64,000 bases of DNA, taken from the NCBI GenBank assembly GCA_030538255.1, contig JAUNUI010000004.1, forward strand, positions 1 through 64,000, read 5' to 3'. Shown in pieces: positions 1-9,640 of the stretch (position 1 is the first letter of the stretch; each line of letters opens with the position of its first letter). The notes below the pieces were generated by a model, which worked only from the letters and a program-made list of their open reading frames with translations, had not been told where the DNA came from and made no database searches. The translations under genes and the position numbers were made by a program. The DNA comes from Pelistega sp. (GTDB lineage: Bacteria > Pseudomonadota > Gammaproteobacteria > Burkholderiales > Burkholderiaceae_B).

Positions 1-35
1 TATCAGCTTGAATTCATTGTTATCAGCTTGAATTC
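1..35. repeat. 15-bp exact direct repeat at left edge
   Basis: TATCAGCTTGAATTC occurs at 1-15 and again at 21-35, a 20-bp period, and a related AGATAAGCTT follows. It lies at the window edge, so the array may extend to the left. It is one of many locus-specific intergenic repeats in this window. Confidence 0.8.
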
Positions 36-96
36 TACGTAGATAAGCTTACGCCCAAAACTTATACCACGCAAGACGCATTAGTACTTAAAAGAA

Positions 97-138
97 AACC
101 TTGCGCTGCATGAATTGATTGCAGTGCAAGGTTTTTTT
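97..138. terminator. Rho-independent terminator, probably bidirectional
   Basis: AACCTTGC-G-CTGCA (97-110) pairs with TGCAG-T-GCAAGGTT (120-133), and seven T follow on the plus strand. The left side is A-rich, so transcripts of dsbB (minus strand, ending at 287) would also see a stem followed by U residues. Whatever lies left of the window on the plus strand would end here as well. Confidence 0.8.
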
Positions 139-286
139 AATTTTAATCAGACTGTTTAAGTAAGAGAAAATTCTGCTTCAGTCGTTGTGCCTTAGCTTAC
201 GCGGCACCATGGTTTTACTGATGGCCTGTGTAGTCTAGATGCGGCTTTCAATGTCTCAGAGTCCTGCGTATGATAAGCTTGGCGAC

Positions 287-784
287 TTAACCCTGATGAA
301 AAATATACTGACGTTCAGGATTTTTCTTTAGGAGTAAAACCACGGCAGCAATTGTGATGAAGGCAAATAGTGCTAAGGCCCAGAGCGCATATTCAATGCC
401 AAATAAGTCTACTGCCGCATCCATGCATGTTGCATAAATTCCAAATAACCAAGGTATTGCACTATCCAGAGCAAGATGCTTGGCAATGACGCGATCAGCT
501 AAGGTCATATCGCAAGAGAACATCTGGGCGGCAACATCATATTGATACCATGCGCTTAACATGCCACCAATGCCTAGCACAAACACAATAAAGGCAATAA
601 ATCGTTTAACAATATTGGCACTGACTAAATTGCCTAATAAGCAGACGGCGGCAATGGCTAAGAAAATTAAGCGTTGAAACACGCACCATGCACAAGGGCG
701 CATGTCTAGAACATGTTGCGAAAAGAGGGCGAAGCCCACAGCCAGAATACAGATTAGAGCAATTAGGTTGAGAAATTTTTGCAT
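287..784 (-). CDS. dsbB: Disulfide bond formation protein B
   Basis: This inner-membrane quinone oxidoreductase reoxidises periplasmic DsbA and passes electrons to the quinone pool. The 165-residue protein has four hydrophobic segments. The first cysteine pair, C31-A-W-C34, is followed by QR as in the family's CxxCxxQR motif, and the second periplasmic pair is C91 and C120. Length is normal for DsbB. It lies 10 bp downstream of the MarC-family gene on the same strand and is probably the last gene of a glnD-marC-dsbB transcript that ends at the terminator near 100-137. I see nothing unusual in it. Confidence 0.93.
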   Translation of the reverse strand: MQKFLNLIALICILAVGFALFSQHVLDMRPCAWCVFQRLIFLAIAAVCLLGNLVSANIVKRFIAFIVFVLGIGGMLSAWYQYDVAAQMFSCDMTLADRVIAKHLALDSAIPWLFGIYATCMDAAVDLFGIEYALWALALFAFITIAAVVLLLKKNPERQYIFHQG

Positions 785-794
785 AAAATATAAT

Positions 795-1493
795 TTATTG
801 TAGTTTTAAAGCTTCAGAATATAAAGATAATACCAAATCATGTATGCCTGTCCACATAATTTGTACGCCAATACATAAAAGAATAAAGGCTGACATGCGC
901 ATAAAAATAACCGTACCACTTTGGCCAAGCCTATGTAAGAATTGCACAGCGAAGCGCAGGCTAAAGTAAACGGCTAAGGAGACCGCTAATACACCTAAGA
1001 CCGTGCCTAACAAGCTGAGCGAAGTTGCCAAATTAAGCTGGGTGTTTTGCTGCAAGCTCGCGCCGACCGTAATCGAAGCCGCAATCGTACCAGGACCACA
1101 TGAGATTGGAAAGGTTAAGGGGTAAAAGGCGCTTCTACGGGCTTTTTCAAGAGTAAAAGTTTCCGTATTTATCTTATGGATATTCGTATCGGGATCTTCA
1201 GCATTCAAGAGTTTCCAAGCGGCCACAACGACAATTAAGCCACCGCCCACTCGCACAACGGCGAGAGAAATGCCAAAGAGGCTTAAGACATAATTACCTA
1301 AAAAGATGGCCACCAACACCATAATAAAAACATTAATGGCGATTTTTTTAGCCAGAATCTTACGCACCTGATTGGTGGCACCACTGGTTAAGGTCCAATA
1401 AATCGGTGCGATTGCAGGTGGATTAACAATCGGCAAAATCGCACCCAGAACAAATAAAAAGCTGGAGGCGACGATGGTAAAGTAGTTAATCAT
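795..1493 (-). CDS. MarC family integral membrane protein
   Basis: This 232-residue, very hydrophobic protein has about six predicted membrane segments. It shows MarC-family features: an N-terminal IVNPPAIAPIYWTLT stretch near residues 23-37 and FPLTFPISCGPGTIAASI near 126-143 (the TFPISCGPG core is visible). The family was once linked to multiple antibiotic resistance, but its biochemical role is unresolved. Its ATG overlaps the glnD stop codon (ATGA, 4 bp), which implies translational coupling. I am confident of the family and not of a function. Confidence 0.85.
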   Translation of the reverse strand: MINYFTIVASSFLFVLGAILPIVNPPAIAPIYWTLTSGATNQVRKILAKKIAINVFIMVLVAIFLGNYVLSLFGISLAVVRVGGGLIVVVAAWKLLNAEDPDTNIHKINTETFTLEKARRSAFYPLTFPISCGPGTIAASITVGASLQQNTQLNLATSLSLLGTVLGVLAVSLAVYFSLRFAVQFLHRLGQSGTVIFMRMSAFILLCIGVQIMWTGIHDLVLSLYSEALKLQ

Positions 1494-4081
1494 TTAAGTT
1501 TCGTTAATTTGTTGAGCATATCGAGAATATCACGCTCAAATAAGAGTTGGGTACGAGGATTTTCTAGACTATCGCCATCAATGATAAAGACGTCTTCAGC
1601 ACGCTCACCCAAGGTCATGACTTTCGCCATCTGTAAGTTGACTTGGTGTTGCTGGAAAATATGAGCAAGATTATACAAAATCCCTGGGGTGTCTGTCGCT
1701 GTAATGGAGAGTCGCCACGATTTACTGTATTCGTCTGGTTGCAAATCAACCGTGGGTACAATAGGGAAGGTGCGAGAACGGCGAACATTGGCACCAATTT
1801 TCAGGATTTGGCGGCTTGGTTCAAGTTGATCAAGCCGCTCATCTTTATTGTTCAGAACGTCTTCTAAGCCATGTTCAATGATAGGTACATGCGCTAAGGT
1901 ATTGCCAAATGCCTCAGAGGAAACCATAAAGCTGTCAAGCGCGTAGCCATCCGTGCTAGTGTGGATGCGGGCATCTAGAATATTAATTTGGTTGCGATAA
2001 AAATATGAAGCAATTTTTTTAAAAATATTTGCCGTGTCTTTGGTGAAAACAACAATTTGAATACTGTCACTGGCTTCAATCGGTCGTGCTTTAACAATTG
2101 TCTTTTCGGTCTTGATGTAAGGAAAAAGCGTACGCGTATGCCATGCAATATCAATGGCTTCGTGGCGTAGGAAATAGGCTACATCCATCGTATTCCAGAA
2201 GCGATCACGTTGTTCATCACTTAGGCCTGAGAGGCGGATAATGGCATTCGCTTGTTCTTTACGCTGCGATAAAATCGTTTTAGGGTCAAATGAATCGCCT
2301 TCGAGTAACTGCAAGGTGCTATGAAATAAGTTTTCCAGCAATTGGGCCTTCCAGGCATTCCAGACCTTAGGGCTAGTGCCACGGATATCGGCCACGGTTA
2401 AGATATAAAGTGCCGTTAAGCGCTTGCGTGTATTGACGATTTGGCTGAACTCCTGAATCACCATAGGGTCAGATAGGTCACGCTTCTGGGCAAATGTCGA
2501 CATCTTTAAGTGGTTTTCTACTAAGAACACCACGAGTTCAACGTCTTCAGGAGGTAAGCGATGTTGTTCCGCAAATTCACGCACATCAATCGCACCGAGA
2601 TCTGAGTGATCACCGCCACGGCCTTTGGCAATATCATGAAAGAGGGCAGCGATATACAAGAGGTGTGTGCAATTTAATTCCGCCGTTAAACGACTGGCTA
2701 AGGGGAACTCTTGCGCATGCTCGGGCATGGTGAAGCGACGAATATTACGTACCACCATCAAGATATGTTGATCAACCGTATAGATATGAAATAAATCATG
2801 CTGCATCTGTCCCGTGATCTTGCGCCAAGCGGGGATATACATGGCAATGATGCGCAAGCGCGACATACGCCGTAAGGTATGGACAATACCTTGTTCTTGC
2901 TTGAGGATCTGCAAGAATATATCTTGATGTTCAGGTTTGGCGCGGAATTGGGCATCAATACTAAGGCGTGAATCCCATATGGCTCTTTGAGTGCGCACCG
3001 TAAACTCATTGAGTTCGGGGTGTTGTTGTAACACTAAAAAGGCTTTTAACAATAAGGTCGGATTCCGAATGAAGGCATCTTCGTGCCGGATATCAAGGCG
3101 TTGGCCGATACTTTGGAAATCTTCATCAATCACGCTGACCGCTTTACTTTGAGCAGGAAATAGGTACTCCTGAAAGTTCTGCAGCATAAAACTGGTAATC
3201 AAGGTAACGATACGTGCAGCACCATAATAATGCTGCATAAAAACCTCACTCGCGCGACGTCCTGCTTGAGCTTGATAACCATATACTTCAGCTAAGCTAG
3301 GCTGCACATGAAAGAGTACGCGGTCATCGCGTTTGTTATGGATTAGGTGTAGCTCAATTCGGAAGCGTCGAAAGTTATTCTCCATGGCTTGCATTTCATC
3401 GGCTTCTTTGCCGGTCATCAGCTCTGCATTGACTAAGTCTTGCCAGCAGGTACCGAGCTTGTTTGAGCGCGCTAACCATTGTATGAGTTGGATATCGCGT
3501 AAGGTACCGGGAGATTCCTTGCAGTTAGGCTCTAGTGAGTAGGGGGTTTCGTTATAACGCGCGTAACGCTGATTCATTTCGATGCGCTTGGCTAAGAAAA
3601 AGTCCTTAGGTTTATGCATCTTATCAAAGGCTTCTTGCATCTCCTGCATAAGCACTTCTTGCCCCAAGAGATAACGAATTTCTAAGAGACTTGTTTCGAC
3701 CGTAATGTCATTCTTTGCTTCACGTAAGCAGTCGTTGATTGTACGTACACTAGAGCCAACCTCTAAACCTAGGTCCCAAAGCGTCTGGACAAAGGTTTCC
3801 AGCAGGGCTTTATCATCAGGTGTAGGGTTTTGCGCAATTAAGATGAGAATATCAATATCTGAATAAGGATATAGTTCACCGCGACCATAACCACCTACGG
3901 CACATAATGTGCTGCCCGCTGGCAAAGGGATGTATTGAGTAATTTGCCTAAAGGTGCGATCCATGATTTTGCTTAAACCGTGCAAAAGTGCTTCTGGGCG
4001 CATTTTCTTTTCGGTGTAGCGTTGGATGTAACGTCGTCGTGCATGCTCTAGTGCATGTTTAATCGGTATTAAGCGGTCCAT
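1490..4081 (-). CDS. glnD: [Protein-PII] uridylyltransferase / uridylyl-removing enzyme
   Basis: This bifunctional nitrogen sensor uridylylates PII when glutamine is low and removes UMP when it is high. Domains in the 863 residues: a nucleotidyltransferase with GGYGRGE at 63-69 and the catalytic SDIDILI at 74-80; a GlnE-like helical middle region; an HD hydrolase with FHDIAKG at 481-487; and two C-terminal ACT domains, starting near 675 and 790, for glutamine sensing. All catalytic motifs are present and the length is typical. It sits 136 bp downstream of map on the same strand, an arrangement common in betaproteobacteria. Confidence 0.96.
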   Translation of the reverse strand: MDRLIPIKHALEHARRRYIQRYTEKKMRPEALLHGLSKIMDRTFRQITQYIPLPAGSTLCAVGGYGRGELYPYSDIDILILIAQNPTPDDKALLETFVQTLWDLGLEVGSSVRTINDCLREAKNDITVETSLLEIRYLLGQEVLMQEMQEAFDKMHKPKDFFLAKRIEMNQRYARYNETPYSLEPNCKESPGTLRDIQLIQWLARSNKLGTCWQDLVNAELMTGKEADEMQAMENNFRRFRIELHLIHNKRDDRVLFHVQPSLAEVYGYQAQAGRRASEVFMQHYYGAARIVTLITSFMLQNFQEYLFPAQSKAVSVIDEDFQSIGQRLDIRHEDAFIRNPTLLLKAFLVLQQHPELNEFTVRTQRAIWDSRLSIDAQFRAKPEHQDIFLQILKQEQGIVHTLRRMSRLRIIAMYIPAWRKITGQMQHDLFHIYTVDQHILMVVRNIRRFTMPEHAQEFPLASRLTAELNCTHLLYIAALFHDIAKGRGGDHSDLGAIDVREFAEQHRLPPEDVELVVFLVENHLKMSTFAQKRDLSDPMVIQEFSQIVNTRKRLTALYILTVADIRGTSPKVWNAWKAQLLENLFHSTLQLLEGDSFDPKTILSQRKEQANAIIRLSGLSDEQRDRFWNTMDVAYFLRHEAIDIAWHTRTLFPYIKTEKTIVKARPIEASDSIQIVVFTKDTANIFKKIASYFYRNQINILDARIHTSTDGYALDSFMVSSEAFGNTLAHVPIIEHGLEDVLNNKDERLDQLEPSRQILKIGANVRRSRTFPIVPTVDLQPDEYSKSWRLSITATDTPGILYNLAHIFQQHQVNLQMAKVMTLGERAEDVFIIDGDSLENPRTQLLFERDILDMLNKLTKLK

Positions 4082-4217
4082 GGTCGGTATTGGCTTACGT
4101 AATATTGCTACAGCTTGCTTGGACTTGTTTAAGGTGGCTTAATATGCTGAAGTTTGGATGGAGCTACTTGAGATTAAGTCAGTTTATGGCAAATTTTCAC
4201 AAGCTGATTGAGTGAGT

Positions 4218-5030
4218 TTAGCTTTGCTTGAAACCCTTAACAAAGGCAGGAGGTTGGCGCATATGCTCTGAAACTGTTAAGACTTCATAGCCATCAGCGG
4301 TGACGATTAAAGTATGCTCCCACTGTGCGGAGAGGCTGCGGTCACGTGTCACAACGGTCCAACCGTCTTTCATGACTTTGGTGTCGTAGCGGCCAGCATT
4401 AATCATCGGTTCAATGGTAAAGGTCATACCTTCTTGTAAGACTTGCCCAGCACCTGCCTTACCATAGTGTAAGACCATGGGCTCATCATGGAACACCTGG
4501 CCAATACCATGTCCGCAATAGTCGCGTACAACCGAGAAGCCTTGGGCATGTGCATGGGTTTGGATAGCATGACCAATATCACCTAAGGTATTACCAGGCT
4601 TCACTTGTTCGATACCAATCCACATGCATTCAAATGCGGTTTCACTGAGTTTTTTCGCTTGGATTGAGGGTTCACCAATAATGAACATGCGGCTTGTGTC
4701 ACCAAACCAACCGTCCTTAATAATAGTGATATCAATATTCATGATGTCACCATTCTTTAATACGCGGTCTCCTGGAATGCCATGGCAGATGACATGGTTG
4801 ATAGAGGTGCAAATACTAGCAGGATAGGGGGTGTGACCAGGCGGCGCATAGCCAATGGTTGCAGATTTAACCTTGAGAACATTATCAATGTAGTCAATCA
4901 CCAAACGGTCTAGTTCACCCGTTGTGACGCCTTCTTTAACGAAAGGGGTTATATAGTCGAGTGCTTTAGCGGCATCTTGGCAGGCAGCACGCATTTTTTG
5001 AATATCGTCAGGGTTTTTTAAGATAGGCAT
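4218..5030 (-). CDS. map: Methionine aminopeptidase, type I
   Basis: This enzyme removes the initiator methionine from nascent proteins. The five metal ligands of the pita-bread fold can be placed at D100, D111, H174, E207 and E238, with substrate-site H83 and H181. It has 270 residues and no N-terminal extension, as in type Ia enzymes. It is divergent from rpsB, the classic proteobacterial arrangement, but the spacer between them is unusually long at 601 bp and is filled with repeats. Confidence 0.96.
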   Translation of the reverse strand: MPILKNPDDIQKMRAACQDAAKALDYITPFVKEGVTTGELDRLVIDYIDNVLKVKSATIGYAPPGHTPYPASICTSINHVICHGIPGDRVLKNGDIMNIDITIIKDGWFGDTSRMFIIGEPSIQAKKLSETAFECMWIGIEQVKPGNTLGDIGHAIQTHAHAQGFSVVRDYCGHGIGQVFHDEPMVLHYGKAGAGQVLQEGMTFTIEPMINAGRYDTKVMKDGWTVVTRDRSLSAQWEHTLIVTADGYEVLTVSEHMRQPPAFVKGFKQS

Positions 5031-5631
5031 AATTACTTGAAAAAATTATAAAAATCACGTTATAATTATAGGCTTATTTGGAAATTATTCTAAAGAAACC
5101 TATAAGCACTCTTAAAAAAGTACCAGAAAAGCATCTTAATGTGGGATCTTAATAAGGCAATTTAATTAGGGAACTTAATAAGGTAATAAGGTAAGGCAAC
5201 TTACTGAAGAAACTTAATTATGCAACTTAATTACGGAGCTTTATTAGGGAACTTAATAAGGCAACTTAAGGTTAATCTTAGGGAGTATCCTGAGGAGCAC
5301 CTTAAAGTAGATCTTAGGGCAAATTCTTAGCAAGATTGTTGCGCAAACAATGTAGAACAGGATTGCTAATTATTAATGCCTGCTATTCATGGTGGTTATT
5401 TTAAGAGGATTTTTAATGCTTGGGTAGTTTGTTGCGGTTTGAACGTTGGTGTTTCGTTATAAACACTGTTTTTGAACACGACTTCTACTTAAGTAAATAG
5501 CGTGCAGGCCGAATAGGGTGTTGAATGCTCACTTACTCATCAACTTCATAAGCTTTATGAAATGAGGGGTAATTCATGGTAATTCAATAAACACGGACCT
5601 TGCACTAGACATAACCCTATGGAGTATAAAC
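5031..5631. other. Long map-rpsB divergent spacer
   Basis: These 601 bp have no credible gene. The left half is an AT-rich degenerate repeat tract, described separately. The right half (about 5341-5631) should hold the rpsB promoter and leader. I could not fix a -35/-10 pair with confidence, nor recognise a known ribosomal-protein leader structure. Confidence 0.6.
5126..5340. repeat. Degenerate CTTAAT-rich direct repeat tract
   Basis: The hexamer CTTAAT or a close variant recurs about every 10-25 bp. Two longer exact repeats are visible. ATTAGGGAACTTAATAAGG lies at 5165-5183 and 5243-5261 (19 bp, offset 78). AAGGCAACTTA lies at 5193-5203 and 5258-5268. The tract reads as a series of diverged duplications, not as a simple microsatellite. 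Confidence 0.75.
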
Positions 5632-6384
5632 ATGTCATTAATGCGTCAAATGCTAGAAGCCGGTGTTCACTTTGGTCACCAAACCCGTTACTGGAACCCA
5701 AAAATGTCTCAATACATTTTCGGTCAACGTAACAAAATTCATATTATCAACTTGGAAAAGACTGTTGCTAAATACTTAGAAGCAGTTAACTTTATCCGTC
5801 AAGTAGCTGCACAAGGTGGCGAAATTCTTTTCGTGGGTACTAAGCGTTCTGCACGTGAAATCATTGCTGCTGAAGCTGCTCGCGCAGGTGTTCCTTATGT
5901 TGATAACCGCTGGTTAGGCGGTATGATGACCAACTTTAAGACCGTGAAGACTTCTATCAAGCGTCTGAAAGATATGGAACAAGCGCAAGCTGATGGTACA
6001 GCTGATCTTATGATCAAGAAAGAAGCCCTTATGTTCACTCGTGAACTTGAGAAGCTAAACAAATCAATTGGTGGCATCAAAGAAATGAACAAATTGCCTA
6101 GCGCATTGTTCGTTGTTGACGTCGGTTACCACAAAATTGCTATTCAAGAAGCCCGTACTTTGGGTATTCCTGTTGTGGCCGTTGTGGATACTAACCACTC
6201 TCCTGATGGTATTGATTATGTAATTCCTGGTAACGATGACTCTGCGAAAGCAATTGAGTTGTACGCTGCTGGTATTGCAAATGCGATCTTACAAGGTCGT
6301 GAACAACGTCTCAATGGTGTTGTTGAAGAAATCCAAGCGGAATCTGCAGCAGCAGACTACGTGGAAGAAACCACTGAAGAGTAA
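5632..6384 (+). CDS. rpsB: 30S ribosomal protein S2
   Basis: A core component of the small ribosomal subunit, 250 residues, close to the bacterial norm of about 240-250. It starts [20 protein letters not shown] and contains the S2 hallmarks FGHQTR..WNPKM (residues 14-24), the [12 protein letters not shown] segment and [13 protein letters not shown] near the C-terminus. Its ATG follows a GGAG ribosome binding site. It heads a plus-strand series with tsf, pyrH and frr, the usual proteobacterial order. Confidence 0.98.
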   Translation: MSLMRQMLEAGVHFGHQTRYWNPKMSQYIFGQRNKIHIINLEKTVAKYLEAVNFIRQVAAQGGEILFVGTKRSAREIIAAEAARAGVPYVDNRWLGGMMTNFKTVKTSIKRLKDMEQAQADGTADLMIKKEALMFTRELEKLNKSIGGIKEMNKLPSALFVVDVGYHKIAIQEARTLGIPVVAVVDTNHSPDGIDYVIPGNDDSAKAIELYAAGIANAILQGREQRLNGVVEEIQAESAAADYVEETTEE

Positions 6385-6394
6385 TTGAAAAGTG

Positions 6395-6419
6395 CCTCAT
6401 TGTTGTCATGACAATGAGG
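6395..6419 (+). other. Hairpin between rpsB and tsf
   Basis: CCTCATTGT (6395-6403) pairs perfectly with ACAATGAGG (6411-6419) around a 7-nt loop. The sequence that follows has only a short pyrimidine run. It may therefore be a partial terminator or attenuator setting the S2 to EF-Ts ratio, or an RNA-stability element. Confidence 0.5.
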
Positions 6420-6500
6420 TATCCTTTCAACGTAGTGGATCTTGTCTAAATTTTCGCCCTCAGCACTACGCTTGGGGCACACAAATATATTGGAGAAATA

Positions 6501-7373
6501 ATGGCTGAAATTACCGCAGCAATGGTTAAAGAATTGCGTGAGAAAACCGACGCTCCTATGATGGAGTGCAAAAAGGCACTAGCTGAAGCTGGTGGCGATA
6601 TGGACCGCGCTGAAGAACTTCTTCGTGTAAAACTTGGTAATAAAGCAAGTAAAGCCGCTAGCCGTGTAACAGCCGAAGGCTTGATTGGCGTATATATCGC
6701 TGATGATGCTAAAACAGGCGCACTTGTTGAAGTGAACTGTGAAACAGACTTCGTTGCTAAGAACCAAGACTTTATCGATTTCGTTAATGCTATCGCTAAG
6801 TTGGTTACAGAATCAAATCCAGCTGATGTGGCAGCCTTATCTGAATTGCCTATGGGCGAAGGCACTGTTGAAACAACCCGTGCAGCCTTAGTGGGTAAAA
6901 TTGGTGAGAACATGAGTATTCGTCGTTTCCACCGTATTGCTACTGAGAATGCAGTGGCTAGCTACATCCACGGTGGTCGTATCGGTACTTTAGTTGAGTT
7001 TGCCGGTGAAGCTGATGTTGGTAAAGATGTCGCTATGCACGTTGCAGCAACGAAACCTAAAGCGCTTGATGCTTCTGGCGTAGCTGCTGAAGAGATCGAA
7101 AAAGAGCGTTCAGTTGCTGCACAGAAAGCGGCTGAATCTGGCAAGCCTGCTGAAATCGTTGAGAAAATGGTTGAAGGTACAATTGCTAAGTTCTTAAAAG
7201 AAGTAACCCTATTGAACCAACCGTTTGTTAAGAATGATAAACAAACTGTTGAGCAAATGTTAAAAGAGAAGAAAGCTTCAGTGAACAGTTTTGTTCTTTA
7301 CAACGTTGGTGAAGGCATCGAGAAAGCCGTTACTGACTTTGCAGCTGAAGTTGCGTCTATGACACAAGCCTAA
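6501..7373 (+). CDS. tsf: Elongation factor Ts
   Basis: This is the guanine nucleotide exchange factor for EF-Tu. The 290-residue protein has an N-terminal UBA-like helix bundle (residues 1-50, [20 protein letters not shown]), the invariant TDFVAKN motif near 80 that contacts EF-Tu, and dimerisation subdomains to the C-terminus. The ATG is preceded by GGAGAAATA. It follows rpsB by 116 bp and is closed by the terminator at 7394-7455. Confidence 0.98.
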   Translation: MAEITAAMVKELREKTDAPMMECKKALAEAGGDMDRAEELLRVKLGNKASKAASRVTAEGLIGVYIADDAKTGALVEVNCETDFVAKNQDFIDFVNAIAKLVTESNPADVAALSELPMGEGTVETTRAALVGKIGENMSIRRFHRIATENAVASYIHGGRIGTLVEFAGEADVGKDVAMHVAATKPKALDASGVAAEEIEKERSVAAQKAAESGKPAEIVEKMVEGTIAKFLKEVTLLNQPFVKNDKQTVEQMLKEKKASVNSFVLYNVGEGIEKAVTDFAAEVASMTQA

Positions 7374-7393
7374 TTTAGGGTTGTAAGCATATT

Positions 7394-7455
7394 AATCCCC
7401 TTTAATGGGTGTTTGCTTAGATTTAAGCATCACTTCACTGAAGGGGATTATTTTT
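7394..7455 (+). terminator. Terminator after tsf
   Basis: AATCCCCTT (7394-7402) pairs with AAGGGGATT (7441-7449), followed by ATTTTT. Within the loop a second short stem, TGCTTA/TAAGCA (7414-7419 and 7424-7429), makes a branched or extended hairpin. It separates rpsB-tsf from pyrH-frr. Confidence 0.65.
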
Positions 7456-7484
7456 GTGTATTGCATAAGTAATCTTGTTAAAAT
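7454..7484 (+). promoter_or_regulatory. Possible sigma-70 promoter for pyrH-frr
   Basis: TTGTGT (7454-7459) and TAAAAT (7479-7484) are separated by 19 bp and lie 37 bp before the pyrH ATG, directly after the tsf terminator. The position fits; the -35 box and the spacing are imperfect. Confidence 0.3.
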
Positions 7485-7520
7485 AGCAGGGTTTAATTTA
7501 TCAAAAGGACATTGAAGGTC

Positions 7521-8234
7521 ATGACTACTGGATACAAACGAGTATTGCTAAAGCTTTCGGGTGAGGCGCTAATGGGTGAGGATGCGTTTGGCATTAATCG
7601 CACAACTATTATTCGCATGACCGAAGAAATTGCTGAAGTCGCTAAATTAGGCGTGGAATTAGCGGTGGTTATTGGTGGCGGTAATATTTTCCGAGGCCTC
7701 GCTCCTGGTGCACAAGGTATGGATCGCGCTACTGCTGATTATATGGGTATGTTGGCAACGGTAATGAATGCGCTAGCTTTACAAGATGCCCTGAAAAATC
7801 ATGGGGTAGTAGCACGTGTACAATCTGCACTGAACATTGACCAAGTGGTTGAGCCGTACATCCGTCCTAAAGCTTTACGTTATTTAGAAGAGAAGAAAGT
7901 AGTGATTTTCGCCGCAGGTACAGGTAATCCTTTCTTCACAACAGATACCGCTGCTGCTTTGCGTGGTGCTGAGATGGGCGCTGAAATTGTGCTTAAAGCG
8001 ACTAAGGTGGACGGTATTTATACCGCTGATCCGAATAAAGATCCGAGTGCAACGCGGTATAATCGCATTACGTTTGATGAGGCGATTTCGCGTCGTCTTG
8101 AAGTGATGGATGCAACTGCATTCGCCTTATGTCGCGATCAAAAGCTGCCGATCAATGTATTTTCAATTAATAAGCCTGGAGCGTTAAAGCGTGCCGTTAT
8201 GGGTGAAGACGAAGGAACATTGGTTCACGTCTAA
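7521..8234 (+). CDS. pyrH: UMP kinase
   Basis: This bacterial-type UMP kinase (amino acid kinase fold) phosphorylates UMP to UDP in pyrimidine synthesis. With the chosen start it has 237 residues: [19 protein letters not shown] opens the protein with the KLSGEAL phosphate-binding loop, [10 protein letters not shown] is the second loop, and [10 protein letters not shown] lies in the nucleotide-binding part. I prefer the ATG at 7521 over an in-frame TTG at 7512, because AAGGAC (7505-7510) is correctly spaced only for the ATG and because family members begin this way. Confidence 0.96.
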   Translation: MTTGYKRVLLKLSGEALMGEDAFGINRTTIIRMTEEIAEVAKLGVELAVVIGGGNIFRGLAPGAQGMDRATADYMGMLATVMNALALQDALKNHGVVARVQSALNIDQVVEPYIRPKALRYLEEKKVVIFAAGTGNPFFTTDTAAALRGAEMGAEIVLKATKVDGIYTADPNKDPSATRYNRITFDEAISRRLEVMDATAFALCRDQKLPINVFSINKPGALKRAVMGEDEGTLVHV

Positions 8235-8265
8235 ATAGGCTTAAACATAAAAAGGTATTAAAAGA

Positions 8266-8826
8266 ATGAGTATTTCAGAAATTAGTAAATCAAGCGAAAC
8301 CCGCATGGGCAAATCGATTGAAGCTTTTAAAAATAATTTATCTAAAATTCGTACAGGTCGTGCACATGCAGGCATTATCGACCATGTGCAAGTAGAGTAC
8401 TATGGCTCTATGGTGCCAGTTAGCCAAGTCGCTGCGGTGTCTGTGGTGGATGCCCGTACATTGAATGTACAGCCTTGGGAAAAACACATGACTTCACCGA
8501 TTGAGAAAGCTATTCGTGAATCTGATCTAGGTCTGAATCCTGTTGCTTTAGGTGAGTCAATTCGTGTTCCAATGCCTGCGCTTACTGAAGAGCGTCGTCG
8601 TGACCTCACGAAAGTGGTGCGTTCCGAAGGTGAAGATTGTAAGATTGCTGTGCGTAACTTACGTCGTGATGCGAACGAGTCATTCAAGAAATTATTGAAA
8701 GATAAAGAAATCTCTGAAGATGATGAGCGTCGCGCACAAGATATTATCCAGAAGATGACGGATAAATTTATCGCTGAAATTGATACCTTGGTTTCGACTA
8801 AAGAAGCTGAGATTATGAAGGTTTAA
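8266..8826 (+). CDS. frr: Ribosome recycling factor
   Basis: It splits post-termination ribosomes together with EF-G. The length of 186 residues is exactly typical. It has the three-helix-bundle segment [20 protein letters not shown] at the start, a beta domain in the middle, and the conserved [13 protein letters not shown] motif near 105-117. It is 31 bp after pyrH and almost abuts uppS. Confidence 0.98.
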   Translation: MSISEISKSSETRMGKSIEAFKNNLSKIRTGRAHAGIIDHVQVEYYGSMVPVSQVAAVSVVDARTLNVQPWEKHMTSPIEKAIRESDLGLNPVALGESIRVPMPALTEERRRDLTKVVRSEGEDCKIAVRNLRRDANESFKKLLKDKEISEDDERRAQDIIQKMTDKFIAEIDTLVSTKEAEIMKV

Positions 8827-8830
8827 GTTG

Positions 8831-9601
8831 GTGAGTTCTGCACAAGGTAGTTCTACTCAAGCTGTTCCAGACAGTTCGGCGAAACCTAGGCACGTTGCAA
8901 TCATTATGGATGGCAATGGTCGTTGGGCAACTCGGCGTCATTTACCGCGTACTGCAGGCCACATTCGTGGTGTGCAGGCGGTGCGTCGTGTTGTAGAGTA
9001 TTGCGGTGAGCAGGGAATTGATTACCTCACGCTGTTTGCCTTTAGCTCTGAAAACTGGCGCCGACCGCAAGAAGAAGTTAATTTATTAATGCGCTTATTC
9101 GTTCGCTCTTTACAGAAAGAAGTGATTAAGTTGCATAAGGGTAATATTCGTCTACGCGTGGTGGGCGACTTGAGTGCCTTTGACCCACAGTTGGTTAAAT
9201 TGATTCATGAGGCTGAGGCTTTGACGTGTAATAATACGGCATTGACACTCACTATCGCCGCTAACTATGGCGGTCGTTGGGATATCCTTCAGGCTATTCA
9301 GCAATTAGCAAAATCTCGACCGCAAGCATGGCTTGCCGGTGAGATGATTCAAGAGGCCGATTTAGCGCCTTACCTTAGTATGTCTTGGGCCCCAGAGCCA
9401 GATTTATTTATACGCACAGGTGGTGAAAGTCGTATATCGAATTTCTTAATCTGGCAGCTTGCTTATACGGAATTATATTTTACCGATAAGTATTGGCCTG
9501 ATTTCAGTGGTGCCGATATGGATCAGGCTATTGCTTGGTATGCGCAAAGAGAGCGCCGCTTTGGTCGCACTAGTGCGCAAGTTCATGCTTCTTCATCTTA
9601 A
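8831..9601 (+). CDS. uppS: (2Z,6E)-farnesyl diphosphate-specific undecaprenyl diphosphate synthase
   Basis: This cis-prenyltransferase makes the C55 carrier lipid for peptidoglycan and O-antigen. About 256 residues. The catalytic Asp sits in [10 protein letters not shown] (D27 from this start), FSSENW is the pyrophosphate site, and [15 protein letters not shown] is the C-terminal signature. Start choice: a GTG at 8831 and a TTG at 8828 are adjacent in frame. AAGG (8818-8821) serves either, and I chose GTG as the commoner codon. The start lies only 4 bp after the frr stop, so translation is probably coupled. Confidence 0.95.
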   Translation: MSSAQGSSTQAVPDSSAKPRHVAIIMDGNGRWATRRHLPRTAGHIRGVQAVRRVVEYCGEQGIDYLTLFAFSSENWRRPQEEVNLLMRLFVRSLQKEVIKLHKGNIRLRVVGDLSAFDPQLVKLIHEAEALTCNNTALTLTIAANYGGRWDILQAIQQLAKSRPQAWLAGEMIQEADLAPYLSMSWAPEPDLFIRTGGESRISNFLIWQLAYTELYFTDKYWPDFSGADMDQAIAWYAQRERRFGRTSAQVHASSS

Positions 9602-9640
9602 TGGAAAGTGCTCGTTATTCGGCGAGCTCAAATTTATACT

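Noticed and set aside
5126..5340. Iteron-like origin of replication
   Set aside because: The repeats are irregular, no DnaA boxes or replication initiator gene is near, and the surroundings are ordinary chromosomal housekeeping genes.
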